Source of the DNA: Thiobacillaceae bacterium
GTDB lineage: Bacteria > Pseudomonadota > Gammaproteobacteria > Burkholderiales > Thiobacillaceae
Reading direction: 5' to 3'
NCBI GenBank assembly: GCA_012274165.1
Contig: JAAPAA010000349.1
Coordinates: 1-9,482 of the forward strand
DNA length: 9,482 nt
Below, piece by piece: positions 1-5,592 of the stretch. The notes below the pieces were generated by a model. That model was not told the origin of the DNA. It was given only the letters and a program-made list of their open reading frames with translations, and searched no databases. Each line of letters opens with the position of its first letter. The first letter of the stretch is position 1. A program made the position numbers and the translations under genes.

Positions 1-11
1 CCCCAGACCCG

Positions 12-281
12 TCAGGCGGCCAGTCCCTTGGTGAGCAAGCCCGCAACGGTTTCATTGACGCCCATCTGGCGCGCCTCGGCCAGTGCATGAACCTGCTTCA
101 CCAGTTCGCCATCGAGTTTGACGGCAAATGCGACCAGGCCCTGTGCCTGTTCCAGCTTGCGCTGATCGCGACGCGATAACACCGTGCTGGCCGCACTGCC
201 AAAACGATCCGGCGTGCCGGCTTGTTTCATCTGGCCGCTTATTTTCAGGCCTTCGCTTTTGTATAGATCGGTCTTTTTCAT
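12..281 (-). CDS. Conserved small protein, possible ribbon-helix-helix-like C-terminus (89 aa)
   Basis: This is an 89-residue protein of unknown function. I recall similar small proteins from betaproteobacteria (an opening like MKKTDLYKSEGLKI followed by a GTPDRFG segment), but I cannot name a characterised family. The N-terminal half is polar (K2-K3, then D25-R26-F27), and a basic stretch RRDQRKLEQ spans about residues 37-45. The C-terminal part (about 50-89) has a short hydrophobic strand, FAVKLD, followed by two predicted helices. That order resembles the strand-helix-helix of ribbon-helix-helix DNA-binding proteins and antitoxins, but the resemblance is inferred. The reading frame is open well upstream, to about position 671, but I chose the ATG at 281 because an AGGA ribosome binding site lies about 8 bases before it and the residues upstream of it look non-coding. 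No toxin partner is visible: the neighbour at 479 points the other way. Confidence 0.8.
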   Translation of the reverse strand: MKKTDLYKSEGLKISGQMKQAGTPDRFGSAASTVLSRRDQRKLEQAQGLVAFAVKLDGELVKQVHALAEARQMGVNETVAGLLTKGLAA

Positions 282-444
282 GGGTTTTCCTGGAATGCCG
301 GGGGAATGTTGCGCAACAGCGTGTGCTGCCGTAACGGCGTGAGCGCTATTTTCGCAGAACACCCGACAGAATAACGGGAAGATTATCAATCCAGACGGCA
401 CCGAATCAATACGATGATTACGGAGTCGTCCGGGTGAGGTATTG

Positions 445-467
445 TGTCTGTCATACACTGACAGACA
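445..467. promoter_or_regulatory. Perfect 9-bp inverted repeat just upstream of the small lysine-rich gene
   Basis: The arms TGTCTGTCA (445-453) and TGACAGACA (459-467) are exact reverse complements separated by the five bases TACAC. The right arm ends 11 bases before the ATG at 479 and abuts the purine-rich AAGAG that would be its ribosome binding site. It could be a dimeric repressor operator over a promoter, or a 5'-leader hairpin that limits ribosome access. A weak TATTGT -10-like element sits at 440-445. There is no T-tract, so a terminator is unlikely. Confidence 0.5.
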
Positions 468-478
468 AGAGCCTGGAC

Positions 479-637
479 ATGAAACCGAACTACTCATACG
501 AAAAGCGCCAACGAGAGTTGGAAAAGAAGAAAAAAAAGGCGGAAAAGGAACATAAAAAAACAGCCGTCCCCGAAACGCCGCCAACCCTGGAAACCCCGCC
601 AACCCCGGAAGCGATTGACCAACCAGACAAGGGCTAA
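479..637 (+). CDS. Small lysine-rich cytoplasmic protein (52 aa), function unknown
   Basis: This is a 52-residue, strongly charged protein. Residues 1-8 (MKPNYSYE) lead into a basic/acidic helix of K, R and E (about 8-29, containing KRQRELEKKKKKAEKEHKK). A low-complexity tail of proline, threonine and glutamate follows. I recall short proteins with the same opening and lysine-rich helix in many betaproteobacteria, all annotated as hypothetical. There is no signal peptide or membrane segment. The frame extends upstream to an ATG at 434, but the ATG at 479 is preferred because the family starts with MKPNY and the upstream stretch is taken up by the inverted repeat at 445-467. The ribosome binding site is only AAGAG. 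The gene contains runs of 8 A (530-537) and 7 A (554-560) and an 18-bp tandem duplication in its tail. A nucleic-acid-binding role is possible but not shown. Confidence 0.7.
   Translation: MKPNYSYEKRQRELEKKKKKAEKEHKKTAVPETPPTLETPPTPEAIDQPDKG
572..607 (+). repeat. 18-bp imperfect tandem repeat inside the small lysine-rich gene
   Basis: Two adjacent 18-base units, 572-589 and 590-607, differ at two positions and encode ETPPTL then ETPPTP, so the protein tail is a duplicated hexapeptide followed by another E. The unit length keeps the reading frame, as expected for a slippage-generated in-frame expansion in a disordered tail. Confidence 0.8.
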
Positions 638-669
638 CGTCTTGGGCCTGGACATTCCAAAGCGGCCAC

Positions 670-696
670 AAAAAACGAGGGCGGTTGCCCGCCCTC
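670..696 (-). terminator. Rho-independent terminator of the Spy-like gene
   Basis: An 8-bp GC-rich stem, GAGGGCGG (677-684) with CCGCCCTC (689-696), closes a four-base loop. On the minus strand it is followed, one base later, by six T residues (complement of 670-675). It lies 38 bases past the stop of the minus-strand gene at 735. The plus strand has no good T-tract after the stem, so it works mainly in the minus direction. Confidence 0.85.
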
Positions 697-734
697 CTCT
701 ACTTATAGAAATTTGCTACTTCAGCCTCCGCGCA

Positions 735-1238
735 TCATGACTGATGGTGCATTTTCCCATCATGGCCACGGCCGGAACCCAGCCTCGCCTCGGCATCGAA
801 CACTACCTGCTGCTCGGGCGTCAGTTGCGCATAAAACGTCTTCACCGCCGCGACGCGCGCCACCATCTGCGCGTGGCGCTGGTCGGATTTTTCCAGCATC
901 GCATCCAGACGCTGCGGCGTGTTCATTTTTGCGTAAGCCTCACGCATTGCAACTCGATCCACACTCTGCGCCTGCAGTTTAGGCTTTTCGGCATCGCTAA
1001 ACGCCTGCCACGCAGCGACCTGCGCGGGCGTAAGTTTCAGCTTGTCTTTCAGTTCGGCCATGCGCTTGTCTTGCCGCTCCGCCATCTTGGCCTGCATCGC
1101 CTGGCCGTGGCGCACGTCGCAGCCCGGCATGCCATCAGCAGCAGCACCACCACTGACCGCGTAGGCTGACGCAGCGAGCACTCCGCCGCCCGCGATCAGA
1201 GCCACCAACAGGGCACGTTTGGTTAACATCGATTTCAT
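735..1238 (-). CDS. Periplasmic Spy/CpxP-like LTxxQ-motif protein (167 aa)
   Basis: This is a predicted periplasmic stress or chaperone-like protein of the Spy/CpxP superfamily, whose members are small helical proteins carrying LTxxQ motifs. Residues 1-27 form a signal peptide: a basic start (K2, K7, R8), a hydrophobic core, and a likely cleavage site after ASAYA. The mature protein is helical and charged. It carries two copies of the family motif, LTPAQ at 69-73 and LTPEQ at 139-143, the spacing seen in Spy-type proteins, plus one cysteine at 40 and a glycine/histidine-rich tail (HDGKMHHQS). The ATG at 1238 has a clear AAGGAG ribosome binding site. The frame upstream to 1313 is rejected because it would bury the signal peptide. 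No CpxAR-like or sigma/anti-sigma genes adjoin it, so its regulator is not visible. In E. coli, Spy binds unfolded proteins and CpxP inhibits CpxA; which role applies here cannot be told. Confidence 0.88.
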   Translation of the reverse strand: MKSMLTKRALLVALIAGGGVLAASAYAVSGGAAADGMPGCDVRHGQAMQAKMAERQDKRMAELKDKLKLTPAQVAAWQAFSDAEKPKLQAQSVDRVAMREAYAKMNTPQRLDAMLEKSDQRHAQMVARVAAVKTFYAQLTPEQQVVFDAEARLGSGRGHDGKMHHQS

Positions 1239-1319
1239 TGCATTCTCCTTTTGAGACAGTATCGAAAGCCGACCCGGAATGGGTGCGGCATGCGAGTCAG
1301 TGTGGCCGAGCAATGTATC

Positions 1320-1335
1320 CGCCAGATGTCTGGCG
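1320..1335. promoter_or_regulatory. Inverted repeat upstream of the Spy-like gene
   Basis: CGCCAGA (1320-1326) and TCTGGCG (1329-1335) are exact inverted 7-bp arms around a 2-base centre, 82-97 bases upstream of the ATG at 1238. The tight centre suits a dimeric DNA-binding protein better than an RNA hairpin. Two GGAAT motifs (1341-1345 and 1352-1356) lie 11 bases apart next to it, about one helical turn. Being an operator is inferred; no clear -35/-10 pair could be placed. Confidence 0.3.
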
Positions 1336-1455
1336 AAGGCGGAATTGTTACGGAATGTTGCTGGCGAGGTGCGCAGAGCCAGGTCATACCAGTGTGGCCT
1401 GCGTGCCTGGTGATCGCGAATAAGCGGGTGAAGACATCCCCTATTGGCGGCTACC

Positions 1456-1992
1456 TCATTTCATTTTTGAGCGCAGTTTCAGGGTCTCGCCGGCGATCAT
1501 GAACGCGCCATTCCCCCGATGGTGGAGCGTGCGCGGATTTTTCTGCGCCGGGTCGAGCCACGCCTTGACCGCTTCGAAAACGAAAAGATTGTACTTATTC
1601 ACCATGCGGGTGTCTGTCACCCGGCACTCGATGCTGGCGTAGCATTCTTCGATCAGGGGTGCGGCCACGCACGTGGCCGGGGTAGAGGTCAGGCCAAAGG
1701 CCTTGAATTTGTCTGTGTTTTGCCCCGACGTATTGCCGCAGCCCACTACGGCTTGCGCCAGCTCCAGCGTCGGGATATTGATCACGCATTCCCGGCTTGC
1801 CCGCAGCAGATCGAAGGAGTAATTGCGGCCGCTGATAATGGCCGCCAGCAACGGTGGCTCGAACTCCATCATCATGTGCCATGACTGCGCCATGATATTC
1901 GTCCGCCCCTTGCTGGCAGTGGTGATCAACACTACTGGCCCCGGCTCCAGCAAGCCATAGACTTTGGACAGGGGATAGGATTTCTTGCCCAT
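1456..1992 (-). CDS. Flavin reductase-like FMN-binding split-barrel protein, flavoredoxin type (178 aa)
   Basis: This is a cytoplasmic flavoprotein of the flavin reductase-like (flavoredoxin/HpaC-related) family, which bind FMN in a split beta-barrel and transfer electrons from NAD(P)H or from a partner protein. The family pattern runs in order: PGPVVLITT (17-25), GRTNIMAQSWHM (29-40), the FEPPLLAAII strand with SGRNYSFDLLR (44-64), a VINIPT strand (70-75), VGCGNTSGQNTDKF (83-96), and APLIEECYASIECRV (111-125). Together these are characteristic of flavoredoxin-type members. The length is normal for the family. The ATG at 1992 has a GGAGG ribosome binding site 6 bases away; the ATG at 2037 lacks one and would cover the likely promoter. 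The true substrate is unknown. A FAD/NAD(P)H reductase-like gene lies two genes upstream (3454-4122), but nothing proves they work together. Confidence 0.88.
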   Translation of the reverse strand: MGKKSYPLSKVYGLLEPGPVVLITTASKGRTNIMAQSWHMMMEFEPPLLAAIISGRNYSFDLLRASRECVINIPTLELAQAVVGCGNTSGQNTDKFKAFGLTSTPATCVAAPLIEECYASIECRVTDTRMVNKYNLFVFEAVKAWLDPAQKNPRTLHHRGNGAFMIAGETLKLRSKMK

Positions 1993-2035
1993 ATCGACCT
2001 CCGGACAGGGTCGGTTTGCAACGAACCTGAAGTTC

Positions 2036-2041
2036 ATTATG
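2036..2041 (-). promoter_or_regulatory. Candidate -10 element for the flavin reductase gene
   Basis: On the minus strand these bases read CATAAT, five of six matches to TATAAT, about 45 bases upstream of the ATG at 1992. No good -35 hexamer lies at the usual distance, which fits an activator-dependent promoter. The inverted repeat at 2068-2090 would then be centred near -50. Confidence 0.35.
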
Positions 2042-2067
2042 GGTCACGACGAGCGAATCCGCAGCCA

Positions 2068-2090
2068 CCGGAATAGGGGAAATATTCCGG
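2068..2090. promoter_or_regulatory. Inverted repeat upstream of the flavin reductase gene
   Basis: CCGGAATA (2068-2075) and TATTCCGG (2083-2090) are exact inverted 8-bp arms around seven bases. The element lies between the stop of the NYN gene (2118) and the start of the flavin reductase gene (1992), all on the minus strand. No T-tract follows in either direction, so it is a poor terminator. A binding site for a dimeric regulator of the reductase gene is the better guess. Confidence 0.4.
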
Positions 2091-2117
2091 GGTATCCCTG
2101 GTCAGTGCCGTTTTGAT

Positions 2118-3044
2118 TCAGGTTCGGGATGGCGGCAAGCTGACAAAAACGGCGCCGCCCTCTTTCTTGTCCACCGCCAGCGCGCCTTTTTTATGCGCAT
2201 CGTCCAGGATCTTGCCAAACGCGCTGTAGCCGTATTCCGATTCGCTGAATCCAGGATGAACGCGTTTGATGGTGCTCTTGATCAGCGAAGCCGAAATGGC
2301 TCCTTCGCCACCGCGTTCGGCCACCAGCTGCTCCACGGTGCTCACCACGAGCTCGATCGCATGGTTCTTCTTGTCCTCAGCGCTCGGTTCCGCCTTGCCC
2401 ACAGCCTGCCCTGTGTCACCTGCCGCTGCCTGTTCTGCCCCCGGGCGGGCGCGCCGCCGGGTTGGACTCGCCGTCTTGGCCGCGCTGCCGGCCGCATCTT
2501 TCAGCGGCGGGGTCACTGCGGCCTGTTTTTTGGCGGATGCTTTTGGCGGCGCCTTGATCTGCGTTGCCTTGGTTGGCAATAAATCTTCATAAAAAATGAA
2601 TTCGTCGCAGTTGCCGATCAGCAGCGACGAAGCCGAACCGCGCACTCCGATGCCGATCACGCTCTTGCCGTTTTCCTTGAGCTTGGAAATCAGCGGCGAA
2701 AAATCCGAGTCGCCGCTGATGATCACGAAGGCATCGATGTTCGTCTTGGTGTAGCAAAGGTCGAGCGCATCCACCACCATGCGGATATCGGCCGAGTTCT
2801 TGCCCGACTGCCGCACATGCGGAATCTCGATCAGCTCGAACGCCGCCTCGTGCATGTCGCGCTTGTATTCCTTGTAGCGGTCCCAGTCGCAGTAGGCTTT
2901 CTTCACCACGATGCTGCCCTTGAGCAGCAGTCGCTCAAGCACAGGGCGAATCTTGAAATCCGGGTGGTTGCCCTCCTTCAAGCCGATGGCCACGTTTTCA
3001 AAATCGCAAAACACGGCAAAGTTGTGGGTATCGGGTGTCGCCAT
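2118..3044 (-). CDS. NYN-domain predicted ribonuclease with C-terminal OST-HTH/LOTUS-like domain (308 aa)
   Basis: Residues 9-156 form a NYN (DUF88/LabA-like, PIN-related) domain. The acidic active-site residues are visible: D14 and N17 in FCDFENV, D86 in NSADIRMVVDALD, and D112 and D114 in ISGDSDFSPLI. The following KLKENGKSVIGIGVRGSAS stretch is also typical. NYN domains are metal-dependent nucleases acting on RNA. Residues about 157-226 are a low-complexity linker rich in Ala, Lys and Pro (RRRARPGAE). Residues about 227-305 resemble the OST-HTH (LOTUS) winged helix, with the GYSAFGKILDDAHKKGAL segment as its signature; in other proteins this fold binds RNA, notably G-rich RNA. The ATG at 3044 has an AGGAG site 9 bases upstream. 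The RNA target is unknown. The gene follows the EAL remnant by only 21 bases, so its promoter probably lies in or beyond that remnant. Confidence 0.88.
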   Translation of the reverse strand: MATPDTHNFAVFCDFENVAIGLKEGNHPDFKIRPVLERLLLKGSIVVKKAYCDWDRYKEYKRDMHEAAFELIEIPHVRQSGKNSADIRMVVDALDLCYTKTNIDAFVIISGDSDFSPLISKLKENGKSVIGIGVRGSASSLLIGNCDEFIFYEDLLPTKATQIKAPPKASAKKQAAVTPPLKDAAGSAAKTASPTRRRARPGAEQAAAGDTGQAVGKAEPSAEDKKNHAIELVVSTVEQLVAERGGEGAISASLIKSTIKRVHPGFSESEYGYSAFGKILDDAHKKGALAVDKKEGGAVFVSLPPSRT

Positions 3045-3065
3045 GCTTGTTTCTCCTGGGTTTTT

Positions 3066-3395
3066 TTACTTGGTTTGCGGTTGCTTGTTCCAGCTTAGCG
3101 CATGTTCAATCGGGTTCGGCACTTCAAGGGTTCGCCAGTGTGCGATCCAGGCATCAGCCGCGATGGGCCGGCCATAGAGATAACCTTGACGTGCCACAGG
3201 CGCCAGGCTGTGAAGGAAGTCAGCCTGTGCCTGCGTTTCCACTCCTTCCGCCACGACATTGAGGCGCATGTGCTTGGCGACCGAGATGATGGTTTCCACC
3301 AGTGCGGCATCGTCCGGGTCGGTCAGCATGTCCTGCACAAATGCCCGGTCAATCTTGATTTCATCAATCGGCAGGCGCTTCAGATACGCGAGCGT
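3066..3395 (-). pseudogene. C-terminal remnant of an EAL (c-di-GMP phosphodiesterase) domain
   Basis: The minus-strand frame encodes only the last part of an EAL domain: LAYLKRLPIDEIKIDRAFV, then VVAEGVET, then a QGYLYGRP motif and a normal-looking end at the stop (3066-3068). These retain the conserved Lys of the DxIKID motif, the Glu of AEGVET, and the Gln of QGYLxGRP. The EAL motif itself, the metal-binding Asn and Glu, and the DDFGTG loop are missing, so roughly the first half to two thirds of a 240-residue domain is gone. Homology stops abruptly near 3395, right after the hairpin behind the reductase gene. There is no ribosome binding site or sensible start; the first upstream ATG (3491) lies inside the reductase gene. 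It is best read as a deletion remnant of a longer GGDEF/EAL protein. An unusually short expressed protein cannot be excluded. Confidence 0.82.
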
Positions 3396-3410
3396 GACGT
3401 GGGCCTGCAA

Positions 3411-3440
3411 CAAAACGGGGTAGCCGGGCGCCCTGTTTTG
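3411..3440 (-). terminator. Possible terminator hairpin after the reductase gene
   Basis: CAAAACGGGG (3411-3420) and CCCTGTTTTG (3431-3440) form a 10-bp inverted repeat with one mismatch and a ten-base loop. It starts 14 bases past the reductase stop codon. Read on the minus strand it has an A-run before the stem and ends GTTTTGTTG, like a weak intrinsic terminator, although the mismatch is A.C in that direction. In a plus-strand transcript the same position is a G.U pair. Confidence 0.4.
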
Positions 3441-3453
3441 CTGTGCACTGCAG

Positions 3454-4122
3454 TCAGCGTTCAAACACCAGGCTTTCCGATCGTGCGCCAATATCCGTCA
3501 AGGCGCCGTTAACCGCCTCCATGAAGGCAGGTGGACCACAGACATAAAAGCGTTGGTCGAAGTCCGTGATTTTCTCTTCAAGGAAAGCACGATCGACGCG
3601 CCGATGGTCATAGCCCGGCGCATCGGCACTGCTGCAGAGCAGCATGCAACGATCCCCCAGCAAATGGCGCAATTCCTTTTCGCAGATCACGTCACGCGGC
3701 GCCTTGCTGGAAAAGATCAACGTCTGCCGGTCCAGTTCGCCCATGCGCGCCAGATCGCGCAGGATGGCCAGAAAAGGCGTAATGCCGGCGCCGCCAGCGA
3801 TGAAGACGCCGGGTCCCTGATAGCTGATGGTGCCGAACGGTTCCGACATCAAAAGCTCGGCGCCGGGTTCGAGCTGATGCAGCAGCCGGGTCACGCCGTC
3901 GGCATGATCCGCATAGCCCTTGATGGTGAATTCCAGCACCCGGTCGGCGGCCAGTCCGGTGGGCGTGAAAGGCCGCCCTTGCTCACGCAGATCCGGCAGA
4001 TTGATCGCCAGTTCCACCCCCTGACCGGGCACGATGGAAAACCCCGCGGGCTTGCTGACAATGAAGTGCTTCACATCGTGGGTGACGAACTGGCTCCTGA
4101 GCAGGTTGACGGTGTAGTTCAT
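3454..4122 (-). CDS. FAD/NAD(P)-binding ferredoxin-reductase-like oxidoreductase (222 aa)
   Basis: This is a stand-alone ferredoxin-NADP reductase-fold protein that passes electrons between NAD(P)H and a one-electron carrier such as a ferredoxin or flavodoxin. Residues about 1-95 are the FAD-binding barrel, with RPFT at 50-53 (the RxYS/T-type flavin-binding motif) and an FTIKGY strand. Residues about 102-220 are the NAD(P)-binding domain, with GVFIAGGAGITPFLAIL (105-121), LIFSSK, and YVCGPPAFMEAV (193-204). The C-terminus ends in ESLVFER, where an aromatic residue usually stacks on the flavin. There is no 2Fe-2S domain, so an external carrier is required. The ATG at 4122 has a GGAGG site 9 bases away. 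It stands divergent to the NfeD gene across 130 bases. Its natural partner is not visible here; the flavin reductase at 1456-1992 is one candidate, by proximity only. Confidence 0.88.
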   Translation of the reverse strand: MNYTVNLLRSQFVTHDVKHFIVSKPAGFSIVPGQGVELAINLPDLREQGRPFTPTGLAADRVLEFTIKGYADHADGVTRLLHQLEPGAELLMSEPFGTISYQGPGVFIAGGAGITPFLAILRDLARMGELDRQTLIFSSKAPRDVICEKELRHLLGDRCMLLCSSADAPGYDHRRVDRAFLEEKITDFDQRFYVCGPPAFMEAVNGALTDIGARSESLVFER

Positions 4123-4225
4123 GGTGCTAAGCCTCCGCTGGAATGAATGTTCTCCATCTTAGACATCGGGGCGGGCACTCACCGGAAAGCCAGCAAAAAA
4201 TTGCGCCGCGCCCGCAAGTCGCAAT

Positions 4226-4240
4226 GACCCCGTTAGGGTC
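4226..4240. promoter_or_regulatory. Short inverted repeat just before the NfeD start
   Basis: GACCC (4226-4230) and GGGTC (4236-4240) flank CGTTA, ending 12 bases before the ATG at 4253. The start has only a weak GGGTAG in place of a ribosome binding site. A small hairpin so close to a weak site could affect translation, or it may be chance. The rest of the gap 4123-4252 shows no promoter I can place with confidence. Confidence 0.25.
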
Positions 4241-4252
4241 TAGATTGGGTAG

Positions 4253-5590
4253 ATGGCACATTCATTTCGAATGCTTCTCGGCCTTGTTTTTCTGGCACTG
4301 CTGGCGCTCCCCGCCAGTGCCGCCAGCGTGCGGGTGCTAACGGTGCAGGGCGCAATCAGCCCGGCCAGCGCCAGCTACCTGCTGCGCGGACTCGACAAGG
4401 CCGCCCGCGACAAGGCACAGCTGGTGGTGATCGAGATGGACACGCCGGGCGGGCTCGATACCTCGATGCGCGACATCATCAAGGCCATCCTCGCTTCGCC
4501 GGTTCCGGTCGCCACCTACGTCTCGCCCAAGGGTGCGCGCGCGGCCAGTGCCGGCACCTACATCCTGTATGCCAGCCACATCGCGGCGATGGCGCCAGCG
4601 ACCAACCTGGGCGCGGCGACACCGGTCGAACTGGCGCCGGGCGCCGCCGCGCCGGAGCAACCCGACAGCGCCACCCCTGGCAAGGCCACGCCCGCGCCGG
4701 GCGACACGCATACCCGCAAGGCGGTACATGACGCCGCCGCCTACATCCGCAGCCTGGCCGAACTGCGCGGGCGCAATGCCGACTGGGCTGAGCGGGCGGT
4801 GCGCGAAGCGGTGAGCCTGCCGGCAACCGAGGCGCTGAAGCTGAACGTGATCGACCTCATCGCCACCGACCTCGGCGATCTGCTGAAGCAACTCAACGGC
4901 CGCACGATCCAGATGGGCGGCCAGACGATCACCCTCTCCACCACCCATGCCAGCATCGAACGCATTCCGCCCGACTGGCGCAGCCGCCTCCTGGCGGTCA
5001 TCGGCGATCCCAGCATCGCCTACATCCTGATGCTGCTCGGCATCTACGGCCTGATCTACGAATTCGCCAACCCGGGCATGGTGCTCCCCGGCGTGGTCGG
5101 CGGCATCTGCCTGCTGCTCGGGCTGTTCGCGCTGCAAGTCATGCCGATCAATTACGCCGGGCTGGCGCTGATTCTGCTAGGCATCGTCCTGATGATTGCC
5201 GAGGCTTTTCTGCCCAGCTTCGGCGCACTCGGCCTGGGTGGCATCGCTGCCTTCGCCATCGGCTCGGTGATGCTGATCGATACCGAGCTGCCCGGCTACG
5301 GCCTGCCGTGGGCGCTGATCGTCCCGGTCGCCATCGCCAGCGCACTGTTCAGCTTTTTTGTCGCCAACCTGGCGCTACGGGCGCGCCGGCGACCGGTCGT
5401 CACCGGCGCCGAGGAGCTGATCGGCGCCAGCGGAATCATCCTGGAGGACATGGAGGAAGAAGGCTGGGCACGCGTGCATAGTGAACGCTGGCGCGTGCGC
5501 AGTGCTGTCCCCCTGAAACGCGGCAGTCCGGTGCGGGTGCGCGCCCGCCACGATCTGCTGCTCGAAGTGGAACCCCGGCAAGGAGAATGA
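4253..5590 (+). CDS. NfeD-family membrane-bound ClpP-class serine protease (445 aa)
   Basis: This is a full-length NfeD1-type protein. Residues 1-24 are a signal peptide (MLLGLVFLALLALPASA core). Residues about 26-212 are the ClpP-class protease domain, with VIEMDTPGGLDTSMRDI (59-75) and the catalytic-serine segment ARAASAGTYIL (95-105), where S99 matches the Ser of the archaeal PH1510 protease. K156, eight residues before AYIRSLA, fits the position of its Lys138, giving an S99/K156 dyad. A proline/alanine-rich insertion (about 124-153) lies between them. Five likely membrane helices follow (about 252-272, 280-297, 302-320, 328-343, 353-373). Residues about 380-440 form the soluble NfeD OB-fold. 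PH1510 cleaves a hydrophobic stretch of its stomatin partner, whose counterpart here is the next gene, 2 bases downstream. The start at 4253 gives a complete signal peptide, though its ribosome binding site is weak; an in-frame ATG at 4271 is an alternative. Confidence 0.93.
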   Translation: MAHSFRMLLGLVFLALLALPASAASVRVLTVQGAISPASASYLLRGLDKAARDKAQLVVIEMDTPGGLDTSMRDIIKAILASPVPVATYVSPKGARAASAGTYILYASHIAAMAPATNLGAATPVELAPGAAAPEQPDSATPGKATPAPGDTHTRKAVHDAAAYIRSLAELRGRNADWAERAVREAVSLPATEALKLNVIDLIATDLGDLLKQLNGRTIQMGGQTITLSTTHASIERIPPDWRSRLLAVIGDPSIAYILMLLGIYGLIYEFANPGMVLPGVVGGICLLLGLFALQVMPINYAGLALILLGIVLMIAEAFLPSFGALGLGGIAAFAIGSVMLIDTELPGYGLPWALIVPVAIASALFSFFVANLALRARRRPVVTGAEELIGASGIILEDMEEEGWARVHSERWRVRSAVPLKRGSPVRVRARHDLLLEVEPRQGE

Positions 5591-5592
5591 TC

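Noticed and set aside
12..281. Antitoxin of a toxin-antitoxin pair with the small gene at 479
   Set aside because: The two genes are divergent, almost 200 bases apart, and neither product resembles a known toxin. The ribbon-helix-helix resemblance alone is too weak.
12..671. A 219-residue minus-strand frame covering the first gene and far upstream
   Set aside because: The upstream 130 residues are cysteine/proline/phenylalanine-rich with no family look, and they overlap the opposite-strand small gene. The well-spaced AGGA site supports the ATG at 281.
2068..2090. Intrinsic terminator of the NYN gene
   Set aside because: The stem is A/T-containing and not followed by a T-tract on the minus strand (TGGCTGC follows).
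4337..5137. Long minus-strand open frame antisense to the NfeD gene
   Set aside because: It mirrors the codon pattern of the GC-rich sense gene, its product is an unrecognisable arginine/glycine/glutamine-rich string, and the sense frame is a clear full-length family member.
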